A stretch of 64,000 nucleotides of DNA, taken from the NCBI GenBank assembly GCA_029250945.1, contig JAQXEG010000009.1:62001-126000 (forward strand), given 5' to 3'. This stretch comes from Yoonia sp. (GTDB lineage: Bacteria > Pseudomonadota > Alphaproteobacteria > Rhodobacterales > Rhodobacteraceae). Shown here piece after piece: positions 56,976 to 64,000 of this stretch. Made by a program: the position numbers and the translations under genes. Under the pieces are notes generated by a model. The model made no database searches and had not been told where the DNA came from. It worked only from the letters and a program-made list of their open reading frames with translations. Within the stretch, counting starts at the first letter, position 1; the number at the start of each line of letters is the position of its first letter.

Positions 56976-58301
56976 TTATGGGCAAAGCACCAAATCGTTT
57001 AGCAATGCGAATGACATCATGGTCAGGATCAGGGCCAATCCTGCGATCATCAGCACATTGAATGCGCGCTCCGACGGCTTGCGGCGCAAAACCGCCTCAT
57101 AGGCATGAAACACAAGGTGTCCGCCGTCCAGAACAGGGATCGGGAACAGGTTGATCATGCCCACAGCCGCCGACAACATGCCCAAGAACCAGATGAAATC
57201 CTGTGCGCCTTGGGCCGCCATGGACCCGCTGGTTTGCGCAATGGCCACGGGGCCTGAAAGGTTGCAGGTTGAAATCTGGCCAGATGCGATATGCCACAAC
57301 CCCGACAGCGACGACGACAGGATGCGTGACAGCATGTTGGTGCCGTTCTGCACGGCCTCCCACGGGCCTAGGGTCTCTGTTGCGGCCTCAAAGAACGGCT
57401 CGCCCGACACACCGATCAGCCAGCGGGTTTCAAATCCGCCCTCAGGCAATGGCAAATCTACGCGGCGCGGCGACAGTGTAATTTCAACCGTTTCGCCAGC
57501 GCGCCACAATGTCAGCGCCAGTGGCGCACCGTCAGCCGCATTCACAGCGGCCACAATTTCGTTAAACGCAACAATAGGCGTGCCATCAATGGCCGTGATT
57601 ACGTCATCCTTGCGCAGACCTGCGTCATCCGCGGCAGAGCGCGGGTTAATCCCCGACGCCGCGGGCGGTATCAGATAAGGACCGGTCACAGACATCGGCA
57701 CACCATCGCGCACAACGTCATATGTCAGCGTCGCTTGCACAGGCAGTCGGTCCACCAATGTGCCGTCGGTGCCGAAAGGCAGCCCTTCGACGGCGATCAT
57801 CTGGTCCCCTGCCATTAGCTCGGACGTGTAGATCGGGGGCAAATCACGGCTGTCTTTATACGTCAGCGGATCGGTCACTGTCCCGTTGAACATCGACCCA
57901 CCCGCGAAAATCAGCGCCGCGAGGATGAAGTTGAACACAGGGCCCGCCAACACGGTCAACGACCGCGCCCAAAGAGGCGCACCAGTCATGGACCGGCGTA
58001 TCTGTGCCGGATCCACGTTATCGGTTGACCCGCCCCCTGCCGCATTCGCATCACCCAAGAACCGCACATAGCCGCCAAACGGCAACGCCGCGATCTGCCA
58101 CTGTGTGCCGTGGCGGTCCACCCGCGACAGCAACACAGGACCGAACCCAAGGCTGAACACCTCGGCATGGATGCCGCACCAGCGGCCCACGATGTAATGC
58201 CCGTATTCATGGATCGCCACGATGATCGACAGCGCCACGATGAACGCGACAAGCGTGAAAACAGAGCCGCCAAGTGACGGTAAAAGCTGTGAAAAATCCA
58301 A
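56976..58301 (-). CDS. rseP: RseP, site-2 intramembrane metalloprotease
   Basis: The 441-residue inner-membrane protease has the zinc motif HEYGH (H31, E32, H35) in the first helix and the second metal site in FPIPVLDGGHL near the C-terminus. A periplasmic PDZ domain has NPRSAADDAGLRKDDVITAIDGTPI. It cuts membrane-bound anti-sigma factors and leftover signal peptides. It follows dxr by 4 bases. Confidence 0.95.
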   Translation of the reverse strand: MDFSQLLPSLGGSVFTLVAFIVALSIIVAIHEYGHYIVGRWCGIHAEVFSLGFGPVLLSRVDRHGTQWQIAALPFGGYVRFLGDANAAGGGSTDNVDPAQIRRSMTGAPLWARSLTVLAGPVFNFILAALIFAGGSMFNGTVTDPLTYKDSRDLPPIYTSELMAGDQMIAVEGLPFGTDGTLVDRLPVQATLTYDVVRDGVPMSVTGPYLIPPAASGINPRSAADDAGLRKDDVITAIDGTPIVAFNEIVAAVNAADGAPLALTLWRAGETVEITLSPRRVDLPLPEGGFETRWLIGVSGEPFFEAATETLGPWEAVQNGTNMLSRILSSSLSGLWHIASGQISTCNLSGPVAIAQTSGSMAAQGAQDFIWFLGMLSAAVGMINLFPIPVLDGGHLVFHAYEAVLRRKPSERAFNVLMIAGLALILTMMSFALLNDLVLCP

Positions 58302-58305
58302 AGGA

Positions 58306-59475
58306 CTATCCTATGTTACGCATAACCTCATCAGCACGCACACGCGCCAATGCATCAATTTCCAAGACATCATCTAGGACGATCTGGGCTTTTTGCAGTC
58401 CTTCGCTGGCCGAGATTTTATCAATCGTAGCCGCCACGACCCGCGACATGTCCAAAAAGCCGATGCGCCCGTCGATAAATCCGTCTAGCGCGCTTTCTTT
58501 GGCGGCGTTGAACACCGCACCGGACAAACCACCGGTCCGCATTACGTCTGCCGCAAGGTCGAGCGCGGGGAAACGGGTGTGATCTGGCGCCTCGAACGAC
58601 AACTGTCCGACCTTGGCCAAATCCAGCCGTTCAACCGGCACATGACCACGATCAGGCCAATGTAGCGCATAGCCGATTGCGTGGCGCATATCGGGTGGCC
58701 CAACATGTGCCATCAGTGCGCCATCCGTGAAACCCACCAGCGCATGCACAAGGCTTTCGCGGTGAACAAGCACTTCAATCTTGGCGGGGTCAATGCCAAA
58801 GAACTCTTTTGTTTCAACAAGCTCCATGGCTTTGTTAAACATGGAAGCACTGTCAATTGTGATCCTTTGCCCCATATCCCAATTAGGGTGTGACGATGCC
58901 TGTGCGAGCGTTGCGGTGGCCAGTTTCTCCAACGGCCAATCCCGGAACGCACCGCCAGAGGCCGTGATGATGATCCGCTCAACCGCGGCCATATCTTCGC
59001 CCACAAGCCCTTGGAAAATGGCAGAATGTTCGCTGTCGACGGGTAGGATGGTGGCCCCGTGATCCGCCGCCGTTTGCATCAACAACGGCCCCGCCGTCAC
59101 CAGCGATTCCTTGTTGGCCAAGGCCAGCGTGTTGCCTTGTTGTAATGCGGTCAGGCCCGGCACAAGGCCAGCGGCGCCTACAATTGCGGACAGAGTCCAA
59201 TCGGCTGGGCGCGTTGCGGCCTCGGCAATGGCGGCATCACCGCTGGCAACCTTAATCCCCGTGCCGAATAGCAAATCGCGCAGCTCGGCGGCCATGTCGT
59301 CATAGCAGGTAATCGCCACATCAGACTTAAAACGGACCGCGTCCTTGGCCAGTTGGGCCACGTTGCGCCCGCCGGTCAACGCCACAACGTCATAAAATTC
59401 GGGATCGCGACCAATCAGATCCAGCGCGCTTTGCCCGACAGAGCCCGTCGCGCCAAACACCGTCACACGTTTCAA
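58306..59475 (-). CDS. dxr: 1-deoxy-D-xylulose 5-phosphate reductoisomerase
   Basis: The 389-residue MEP-pathway enzyme has the NADPH motif VFGATGSVGQSALDLI at the N-terminus. Active-site segments are NKESLVTAGPLLM, PVDSEHSAIFQ and ITASGGAFRDWP, with MGQRITIDSASMFNKAMELVE holding metal and substrate contacts. It overlaps the cdsA stop by 4 bases. Confidence 0.96.
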   Translation of the reverse strand: MKRVTVFGATGSVGQSALDLIGRDPEFYDVVALTGGRNVAQLAKDAVRFKSDVAITCYDDMAAELRDLLFGTGIKVASGDAAIAEAATRPADWTLSAIVGAAGLVPGLTALQQGNTLALANKESLVTAGPLLMQTAADHGATILPVDSEHSAIFQGLVGEDMAAVERIIITASGGAFRDWPLEKLATATLAQASSHPNWDMGQRITIDSASMFNKAMELVETKEFFGIDPAKIEVLVHRESLVHALVGFTDGALMAHVGPPDMRHAIGYALHWPDRGHVPVERLDLAKVGQLSFEAPDHTRFPALDLAADVMRTGGLSGAVFNAAKESALDGFIDGRIGFLDMSRVVAATIDKISASEGLQKAQIVLDDVLEIDALARVRADEVMRNIG

Positions 59476-60272
59476 AAGGCAACTCCGGGGATGTTGAATA
59501 CTGCGGCGATGATCAGCATGAACAATACAGCCCCCAACAGCGCATCAAAGCGGTCAAACAGCCCGCCATGTCCAGGGATCAGGGTCGAGCTATCTTTAAC
59601 CTTCATCCGGCGTTTCAGCGCGCTTTCGGCGATGTCACCCATCTGGCTGGCAAACGACAGAACCATGGAAATCACGATGATCGACAGGCCTGCGTTCGTG
59701 AACAGCGTGAACACAAAGCCCACGATCCCTGCCCCGACCCAGCCCGCGCTGGTGCCGGACCATGTTTTCTTGGGGCTGATGGATGGCCAAAATTTCGGGC
59801 CACCAAAGGTGCGACCTGCGAAATAGCCGAATACATCCGTCACGATCACAACCGACATCAACCACAGCAACCAGACAAAACCGTAATTCGCGCGAAAATG
59901 CAAAAGACCGTAGCCCGCGATTGGAATGGCCAGCGCAAACAGCACAAATGCCCTCCGTTCCACCCTGATCTGGCTCGCGCCAATCGCTGGCACAATCAAA
60001 AACAGCGCGTAGGCCCAATGTTCCGTCAACGTCAGTTGTCCCGACATGACCGATGCCGTCAGTGCGGCCATCAACATGCCCGGCGTGGGGCGATCTGGAG
60101 CGATCATCATCCACAATTCCCAGATCATCACCGCCGTGACAAAGACGACAAGCATCTGAAACCAGACGCCACCAAGGATGACGCCAATGGCACCAACGAT
60201 TGTCATGGCGACGCTTGATACGATACGGACGGTCAGATCGTCCCAGCTGCTCGTTTTTGCAGGATCGGCCAT
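59472..60272 (-). CDS. cdsA: Phosphatidate cytidylyltransferase
   Basis: The 266-residue membrane enzyme makes CDP-diacylglycerol. It has about seven membrane helices and the CTP-transferase signature TDVFGYFAGRTFGGPKFWP followed by SPKKTWSGTSAG, plus SQMGDIAESALKRRMKVKDSSTLIPGHGGLFDRFD. The MADPAKTSSWDDL start lies 2 bases after the uppS stop; a longer frame upstream lies inside uppS. Confidence 0.95.
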   Translation of the reverse strand: MADPAKTSSWDDLTVRIVSSVAMTIVGAIGVILGGVWFQMLVVFVTAVMIWELWMMIAPDRPTPGMLMAALTASVMSGQLTLTEHWAYALFLIVPAIGASQIRVERRAFVLFALAIPIAGYGLLHFRANYGFVWLLWLMSVVIVTDVFGYFAGRTFGGPKFWPSISPKKTWSGTSAGWVGAGIVGFVFTLFTNAGLSIIVISMVLSFASQMGDIAESALKRRMKVKDSSTLIPGHGGLFDRFDALLGAVLFMLIIAAVFNIPGVAF

Positions 60273-60274
60273 GA

Positions 60275-61003
60275 TTACGCCGTCACCGCGCCAAAGCGCC
60301 GGTCGCGGCCACCGTAGTTGCCGATCAACGTGCCTAACTCCGCAGATGTGAAATCGGGCCATAGGGTATCGATGAATTCATATTCCGCGTAGGCCGATTG
60401 CCAGAGCAGGAAATTACTGATCCGCGCCTCACCACTAGTGCGGATAACCAGATCGGGGTCGGGCAAAAACCGCGTGTCGAGGAATTTGGACAGGCATTCA
60501 GCATCCACATCCTTGTGAGACAGACGCCCCTGCTCAATCTCAAGCGCGAGGCGTTGCGCCGCGCGGGTCACCTCATCACGGCCACCGTAGTTGAGCGCGA
60601 TAGTTAGATGCACCTCGGTATTGTCAGCGGTGAAAATCTCCAACTCATCCATCAATGAAACAAGCTTATCGTCCAGCTTCATGCGATCGCCAATGAAACG
60701 CACGCGCACGCCATTTTCAAAGAGGGCTTTCGCCTCTTTTTCGATGTAGCGACGAAACAGTTTCATCAGGCCCGCAACCTCGGATTGGGTACGTTTCCAA
60801 TTCTCGGTCGAGAAGGCAAAGATTGTCAGGTATTTGACCCCCAGATCGGGGCAGGCCTCAACGATTTCGCGCACGCGGCGTGCGCCGGCGTGGTGGCCAA
60901 ACAGGCGCGGACGTCCGCGTTGCTGCGCCCAACGGCCATTGCCATCCATGATGATTGCGACGTGATTGGGACCGCTCGCGTGGTCAGTGATATCTTTGGC
61001 CAC
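60275..61003 (-). CDS. uppS: Undecaprenyl diphosphate synthase
   Basis: The 242-residue cis-prenyltransferase has VAIIMDGNGRWAQQRGRPRLFGHHAGARRV with the catalytic aspartate in MDGNGRW. The later blocks TIFAFSTENWKR, NYGGRDEVTRA and PDLVIRTSGEARISNFLLWQSAYAE are present. It makes the lipid carrier for peptidoglycan and O-antigen. It follows frr by 20 bases. Confidence 0.96.
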   Translation of the reverse strand: MAKDITDHASGPNHVAIIMDGNGRWAQQRGRPRLFGHHAGARRVREIVEACPDLGVKYLTIFAFSTENWKRTQSEVAGLMKLFRRYIEKEAKALFENGVRVRFIGDRMKLDDKLVSLMDELEIFTADNTEVHLTIALNYGGRDEVTRAAQRLALEIEQGRLSHKDVDAECLSKFLDTRFLPDPDLVIRTSGEARISNFLLWQSAYAEYEFIDTLWPDFTSAELGTLIGNYGGRDRRFGAVTA

Positions 61004-61023
61004 TTGTTCGGCCTCCCTTTGGG

Positions 61024-61587
61024 TCAGACCTGCATGATCTCTTCTTGTTTGATTTCAAGGGTCTCATCGACCTTCTTGATGTGCTCATCCGTAATTTCCT
61101 GCACGGCACCTTCCCAGAATTTCTGGTCATCTTCGGACAGGCCATCGTTCTTGGCCTTTTTGATCTGGTCCATACCATCGCGGCGCAGGTTGCGGATCGA
61201 AACACGCGCGCTTTCGGCATAGTTGCCCGCGACTTTACCAAGCTCGCGGCGGCGTTCTTCGTTCAATTCAGGGATCGGCAGCATGATGATTGTGCCGTTC
61301 AGCTGTGGGTTGATGCCCAGCCCGCTTTCGCGGATCGCCTTTTCGACCTTCCCGACAAGCCCCTTGTCCCAGACATTGATCGTAACCATGCGTGGTTCGG
61401 GGACATTGACCGTGCCGACCTGATTGATCGGTGTCATCGACCCGTATGCGTCCACCATCACAGGTTCCAGCATTGAGCCGGACGCGCGGCCCGTACGTAG
61501 CGATGCGAATTCCACACGCAAATTTGCGATGGCTCCTTCCATACGGCGGGCAAGGTCATCGGTATCAAGCATAAAATCGTCGGACAT
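61024..61587 (-). CDS. frr: Ribosome recycling factor
   Basis: The 187-residue factor shows the RRF three-helix bundle and beta-rich domain: [38 protein letters not shown]-like [16 protein letters not shown], and [26 protein letters not shown]. It splits post-termination ribosomes with EF-G. It lies 146 bases downstream of pyrH on the same strand. Confidence 0.97.
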   Translation of the reverse strand: MSDDFMLDTDDLARRMEGAIANLRVEFASLRTGRASGSMLEPVMVDAYGSMTPINQVGTVNVPEPRMVTINVWDKGLVGKVEKAIRESGLGINPQLNGTIIMLPIPELNEERRRELGKVAGNYAESARVSIRNLRRDGMDQIKKAKNDGLSEDDQKFWEGAVQEITDEHIKKVDETLEIKQEEIMQV

Positions 61588-61733
61588 TGTCTCTCTGCTC
61601 TTCCCGGCTGCTGCGGGATTATCTATGGATTTCCTCTGCTATATCGCAGGTCTCATCCTGTTGTATAGTGCCACGCCCAGCCCTAATCAGGTTCATTTGC
61701 GCAGATTTTCATCAGTTTTCGGCAAGTCTGTGC

Positions 61734-62459
61734 CTAATCGGACACTCGGGTATAGGTCCCCTCGCCCGCAAGGATGCCCTTGAACCCGCCCGGTTCGTCC
61801 AAGCTAAAGACGATAATCGGCAGGTTATTGTCACGGGCCAATGCAATGGCAGACGCATCCATGACGCCCAGATGCTTTTGCAGCACCTCATCATAGCTGA
61901 CGTCGGTATAGCGGACGGCGTCGGAATGTTTGGCGGGGTCTTTGTCATAGACGCCGTCAACCTTGGTGCCTTTCAGGATCGCCTCGCAGTTCATTTCATT
62001 GGCGCGCAGGGTCGCGGCAGTATCCGTGGTGAAATACGGGTTGCCTGTACCAGCAGCAAAGATGCAAACGCGCTTTTTCTCAAGGTGGCGCACGGCGCGG
62101 CGGCGGATATAAGGCTCGGCCACTTCGTTCATCGTGATCGCGGAAATCACGCGGGTGTGGATGCCCAGCTCTTCCAATGCGGATTGCATCGCAAGCGCGT
62201 TCATCACCGTGGCAAGCATCCCCATATAGTCGGCCGTCGTGCGTTCCATGCCCTGCGCAGACCCTTGCAGCCCGCGAAAGATGTTGCCGCCCCCGATGAC
62301 CATACAAATCTCGACACCCATGTCATGCACCGTCTTCACTTCGCGTGCAACGCGGGCAACCGTGGGCGGGTGCAGACCAAAGGCTGTGTCGCCCATCAGC
62401 GCCTCGCCCGAAATCTTTAGCATTACCCGTTTGTAGGAGGTTTGTTCGGTCTCGGCCAT
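61734..62459 (-). CDS. pyrH: UMP kinase
   Basis: The 241-residue enzyme of the amino acid kinase fold has [12 protein letters not shown] at the start. [29 protein letters not shown] and [21 protein letters not shown] follow as expected. It phosphorylates UMP and is allosterically controlled by GTP and UTP in the family. [12 protein letters not shown] is preferred over an upstream in-frame ATG that lacks protein character. It heads the frr-uppS-cdsA cluster. Confidence 0.95.
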   Translation of the reverse strand: MAETEQTSYKRVMLKISGEALMGDTAFGLHPPTVARVAREVKTVHDMGVEICMVIGGGNIFRGLQGSAQGMERTTADYMGMLATVMNALAMQSALEELGIHTRVISAITMNEVAEPYIRRRAVRHLEKKRVCIFAAGTGNPYFTTDTAATLRANEMNCEAILKGTKVDGVYDKDPAKHSDAVRYTDVSYDEVLQKHLGVMDASAIALARDNNLPIIVFSLDEPGGFKGILAGEGTYTRVSD

Positions 62460-62593
62460 GTGCTGCCCCTTTTGCGCATTTGGATGTGAACTCAAACTTA
62501 AATGCCGCAAAAACCGCCATGTTACAATCCGATAGGCCACAATGGCACTCAAAAATCTGGATTGCCCTGTCTGATACGGGTAAGAGCGCAGCC

Positions 62594-63475
62594 ATGATCA
62601 CGATTGCACCCACACAACCCGTTCTGATTGCCGGTCCCACAGCATCTGGCAAATCCGCGCTGGCGCTGCATATCGCCAAAACGCTGGGTGGTGTGGTGGT
62701 GAATGCCGACGCGCTGCAAGTGTTCGACGGCTGGCGCATCCTGACAGCCCGCCCCGATGATGATGAGCTGTCACAAGCCGATCACGCGTTGTATGGGCAT
62801 GTGCAGTTTGATGCGCCATATTCCACGGGCCAATGGCTGCGCGATGTGCGCCCCTATCTGGATGGCGCGGTGCGGCCAATTATCGTGGGCGGCACAGGGC
62901 TAAACTTTGCCGCACTGACGCAGGGTTTGGCCGATATCCCGCCAACGCCGGATCAGGTGCGGTCCGACGGCAACGCCATGGCGCTTGGCGCTATGCTGGA
63001 TCAACTGGATCAACGGACCAAGGACCGGATCGACATCCAGAACCGGATGCGTGTTCAACGCGCGTGGGAGGTGCTGACCGCCACTGGCCGTCCGCTTGCC
63101 GATTGGCAGGACGCGACACCACCCCCGCTGGTCGATATCAAGAGCGCAGCAGCCATCACCCTTGATGTGCCGACAGACTGGCTGAATGACCGGATCGTGA
63201 GGCGGTTTGACCTGATGTTGGACACAGGCGCAGTGGATGAGGCTGCAGCCATGCTGCCCACATGGGACCCTGCCAATCAGTCATCCAAGGCCATAGGAGC
63301 ACCCGAAATGATCGCCCACCTGAAAGGCGACATTACACTAAAAGAGGCAAAGTCCCGCGCCGTGATCGCATCACGCCAATACGCCAAACGACAGCGCACT
63401 TGGTTCCGGTCCAAACACAAAAGCTGGGTGAAACTGGATGTTTCATCCACAGATTTGTCCACAGCAATCTCATAG
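62594..63475 (+). CDS. miaA: tRNA dimethylallyltransferase
   Basis: The 293-residue enzyme has the P-loop GPTASGKS (residues 14-21), the DALQVF active-site region and [15 protein letters not shown]. The tRNA-binding insert holds [22 protein letters not shown], and [19 protein letters not shown] lies at the C-terminal domain. It adds an isopentenyl group to A37 of tRNAs. It starts at MITIAPTQ; the frame is open back into pyrH without protein character. Confidence 0.94.
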   Translation: MITIAPTQPVLIAGPTASGKSALALHIAKTLGGVVVNADALQVFDGWRILTARPDDDELSQADHALYGHVQFDAPYSTGQWLRDVRPYLDGAVRPIIVGGTGLNFAALTQGLADIPPTPDQVRSDGNAMALGAMLDQLDQRTKDRIDIQNRMRVQRAWEVLTATGRPLADWQDATPPPLVDIKSAAAITLDVPTDWLNDRIVRRFDLMLDTGAVDEAAAMLPTWDPANQSSKAIGAPEMIAHLKGDITLKEAKSRAVIASRQYAKRQRTWFRSKHKSWVKLDVSSTDLSTAIS

Positions 63476-63549
63476 GTTGTGCGCATTTAGCATTGTTTAT
63501 TGGCACATCGCGGGCCACAGCTTGGATCATTCAACCGAAAGCCTGACAG

Positions 63550-64000
63550 ATGCAACTGGCCACTGAGCAACAACTGACCGCCCTTGGGATCGCGCCCATT
63601 GGGCATAACACCAGCGGTGGCCGCTGGCGCACTGAGGCCATGCGCAGCCATGCCACCCCTCGCCTGCTTTATATCACCAAGGGGCAAGGCCGGATTACCG
63701 TCGCGGGGCTCACACGTGGTTATGGCCCCAACAACCTGATCTTTGTGGCTGCGCACACGATGTAAGGGTTTGATACCGGCCCGACCGTTTTCGGTCACAT
63801 GCTCACCATTCCTGCCCCCATGGCCGCCAAATGGCCCGATGAACCCGTGCATCTGCGGATGCGCGACGTCATTGTGCAAAAGGAATGGTTCTTGATGGTC
63901 GAAGCCCTCGAGCGTGAGCTGAGCAATGCCGGTAACACCCATTCACGTGCCGCACATTACCACCTTGGGCTGATGGCCGTGTTTTTTGATCGGCTCGTGG
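63550..64000 (+). pseudogene. AraC-type regulator with an internal stop, cut by window end
   Basis: From ATG 63550 the frame reads MQLATEQQLTALGIAPIGHN to LIFVAAHTM, then TAA at 63763-63765. The same frame continues GFDTGPTVFGHMLTIPAP, HLRMRDVIVQKEWFLMVEALERELSN and on to the window edge. The first part is a cupin-like sensing domain (ITKGQGRITVAG); the second part looks like its linker. The DNA-binding domain would lie beyond 64000. A single change (for example TAT or TAC to TAA) would explain the stop. Confidence 0.65.

Noticed and set aside
1-64000. tRNA, rRNA, CRISPR arrays, insertion sequences, prophage or attachment sites
   Set aside because: No cloverleaf, repeat-spacer pattern, transposase or integrase motif was seen by reading; a covariance-model scan would be needed to exclude small RNAs.

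Overview
The window looks like chromosomal DNA of a marine alphaproteobacterium of the Rhodobacteraceae (Roseobacter group). The grounds are the block dusB-ntrB-ntrC-ntrY-ntrX-trkA-trkH-hfq-hflX, a class II DAHP synthase, a fused IspDF, LpxI in place of LpxH, a membrane-free PhoR, and a DUF6456/DUF6477-like gene pair. I saw no rRNA, tRNA, CRISPR array, insertion sequence or prophage. The DNA is about 60% GC by eye, and its composition looks even throughout.

Layout. 1-7060: the phosphate regulon on the minus strand (phoR-pstSCAB-phoU-phoB) with a clear three-repeat Pho box before pstS and a hairpin between pstS and pstC. 7200-12760: a small hypothetical gene, a trans-sulfuration PLP enzyme, a gamma-class carbonic anhydrase-like protein, gmk, yicC, a broken PAS gene and class II DAHP synthase. 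12960-22750: a GlxA-type regulator, then a LivKGFHM-type ABC transporter with a small secreted protein inside the operon, a frameshifted Asp/Glu-racemase-like gene and a penicillin-acylase family hydrolase. 22750-34500: hflX, hfq, trkH, trkA, ntrXY, ntrCB and dusB, in operon order on the minus strand. 34680-38090: ispDF, pgpA, pncC and amtB. 38130-46870: an MmgE/PrpD enzyme, ratA, hpt, a 57-residue membrane protein, lipA, a decayed DUF6456/DUF6477-like pair, an MttB-family methyltransferase, guaA and a small secreted protein. 46850-50610: a doubly broken secreted-protein gene, two DMT exporters and a FadL-type porin. 50560-62460: the long envelope cluster pyrH-frr-uppS-cdsA-dxr-rseP-(41-residue protein)-bamA-skp-fabZ-lpxA-lpxI-lpxB, transcribed leftwards. 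62590-64000: miaA and an AraC-type gene carrying a stop codon and running off the edge.

The functions fit together as nutrient sensing (phosphate, nitrogen, potassium), organic-nitrogen uptake and envelope assembly. The Pho genes sense and import phosphate. The Ntr pairs and AmtB handle nitrogen. The Liv-type operon with its acylase and racemase remnant suggests scavenging of amide- or amino-acid-like compounds. The envelope cluster makes lipid A, undecaprenyl diphosphate, CDP-diacylglycerol and the outer-membrane assembly machine.

The most unusual feature is a set of interrupted reading frames: six genes for which I can reconstruct a longer frame across stops or one-base losses, plus one weaker case. 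They hold four in-frame stops (TAG, TGA and two TAA) and several one-base losses. All are regulatory or accessory genes, while the large housekeeping genes are intact. That favours real gene decay over random sequence error, although several of the one-base losses lie in short homopolymers and need checking. The DUF6456/DUF6477-like pair may be the regulator pair of gene transfer agent production (from memory, gafA/rcc01865 and its neighbour in Rhodobacter capsulatus). If so, this strain has lost that switch. I did not find a convincing wholly new multi-gene system.
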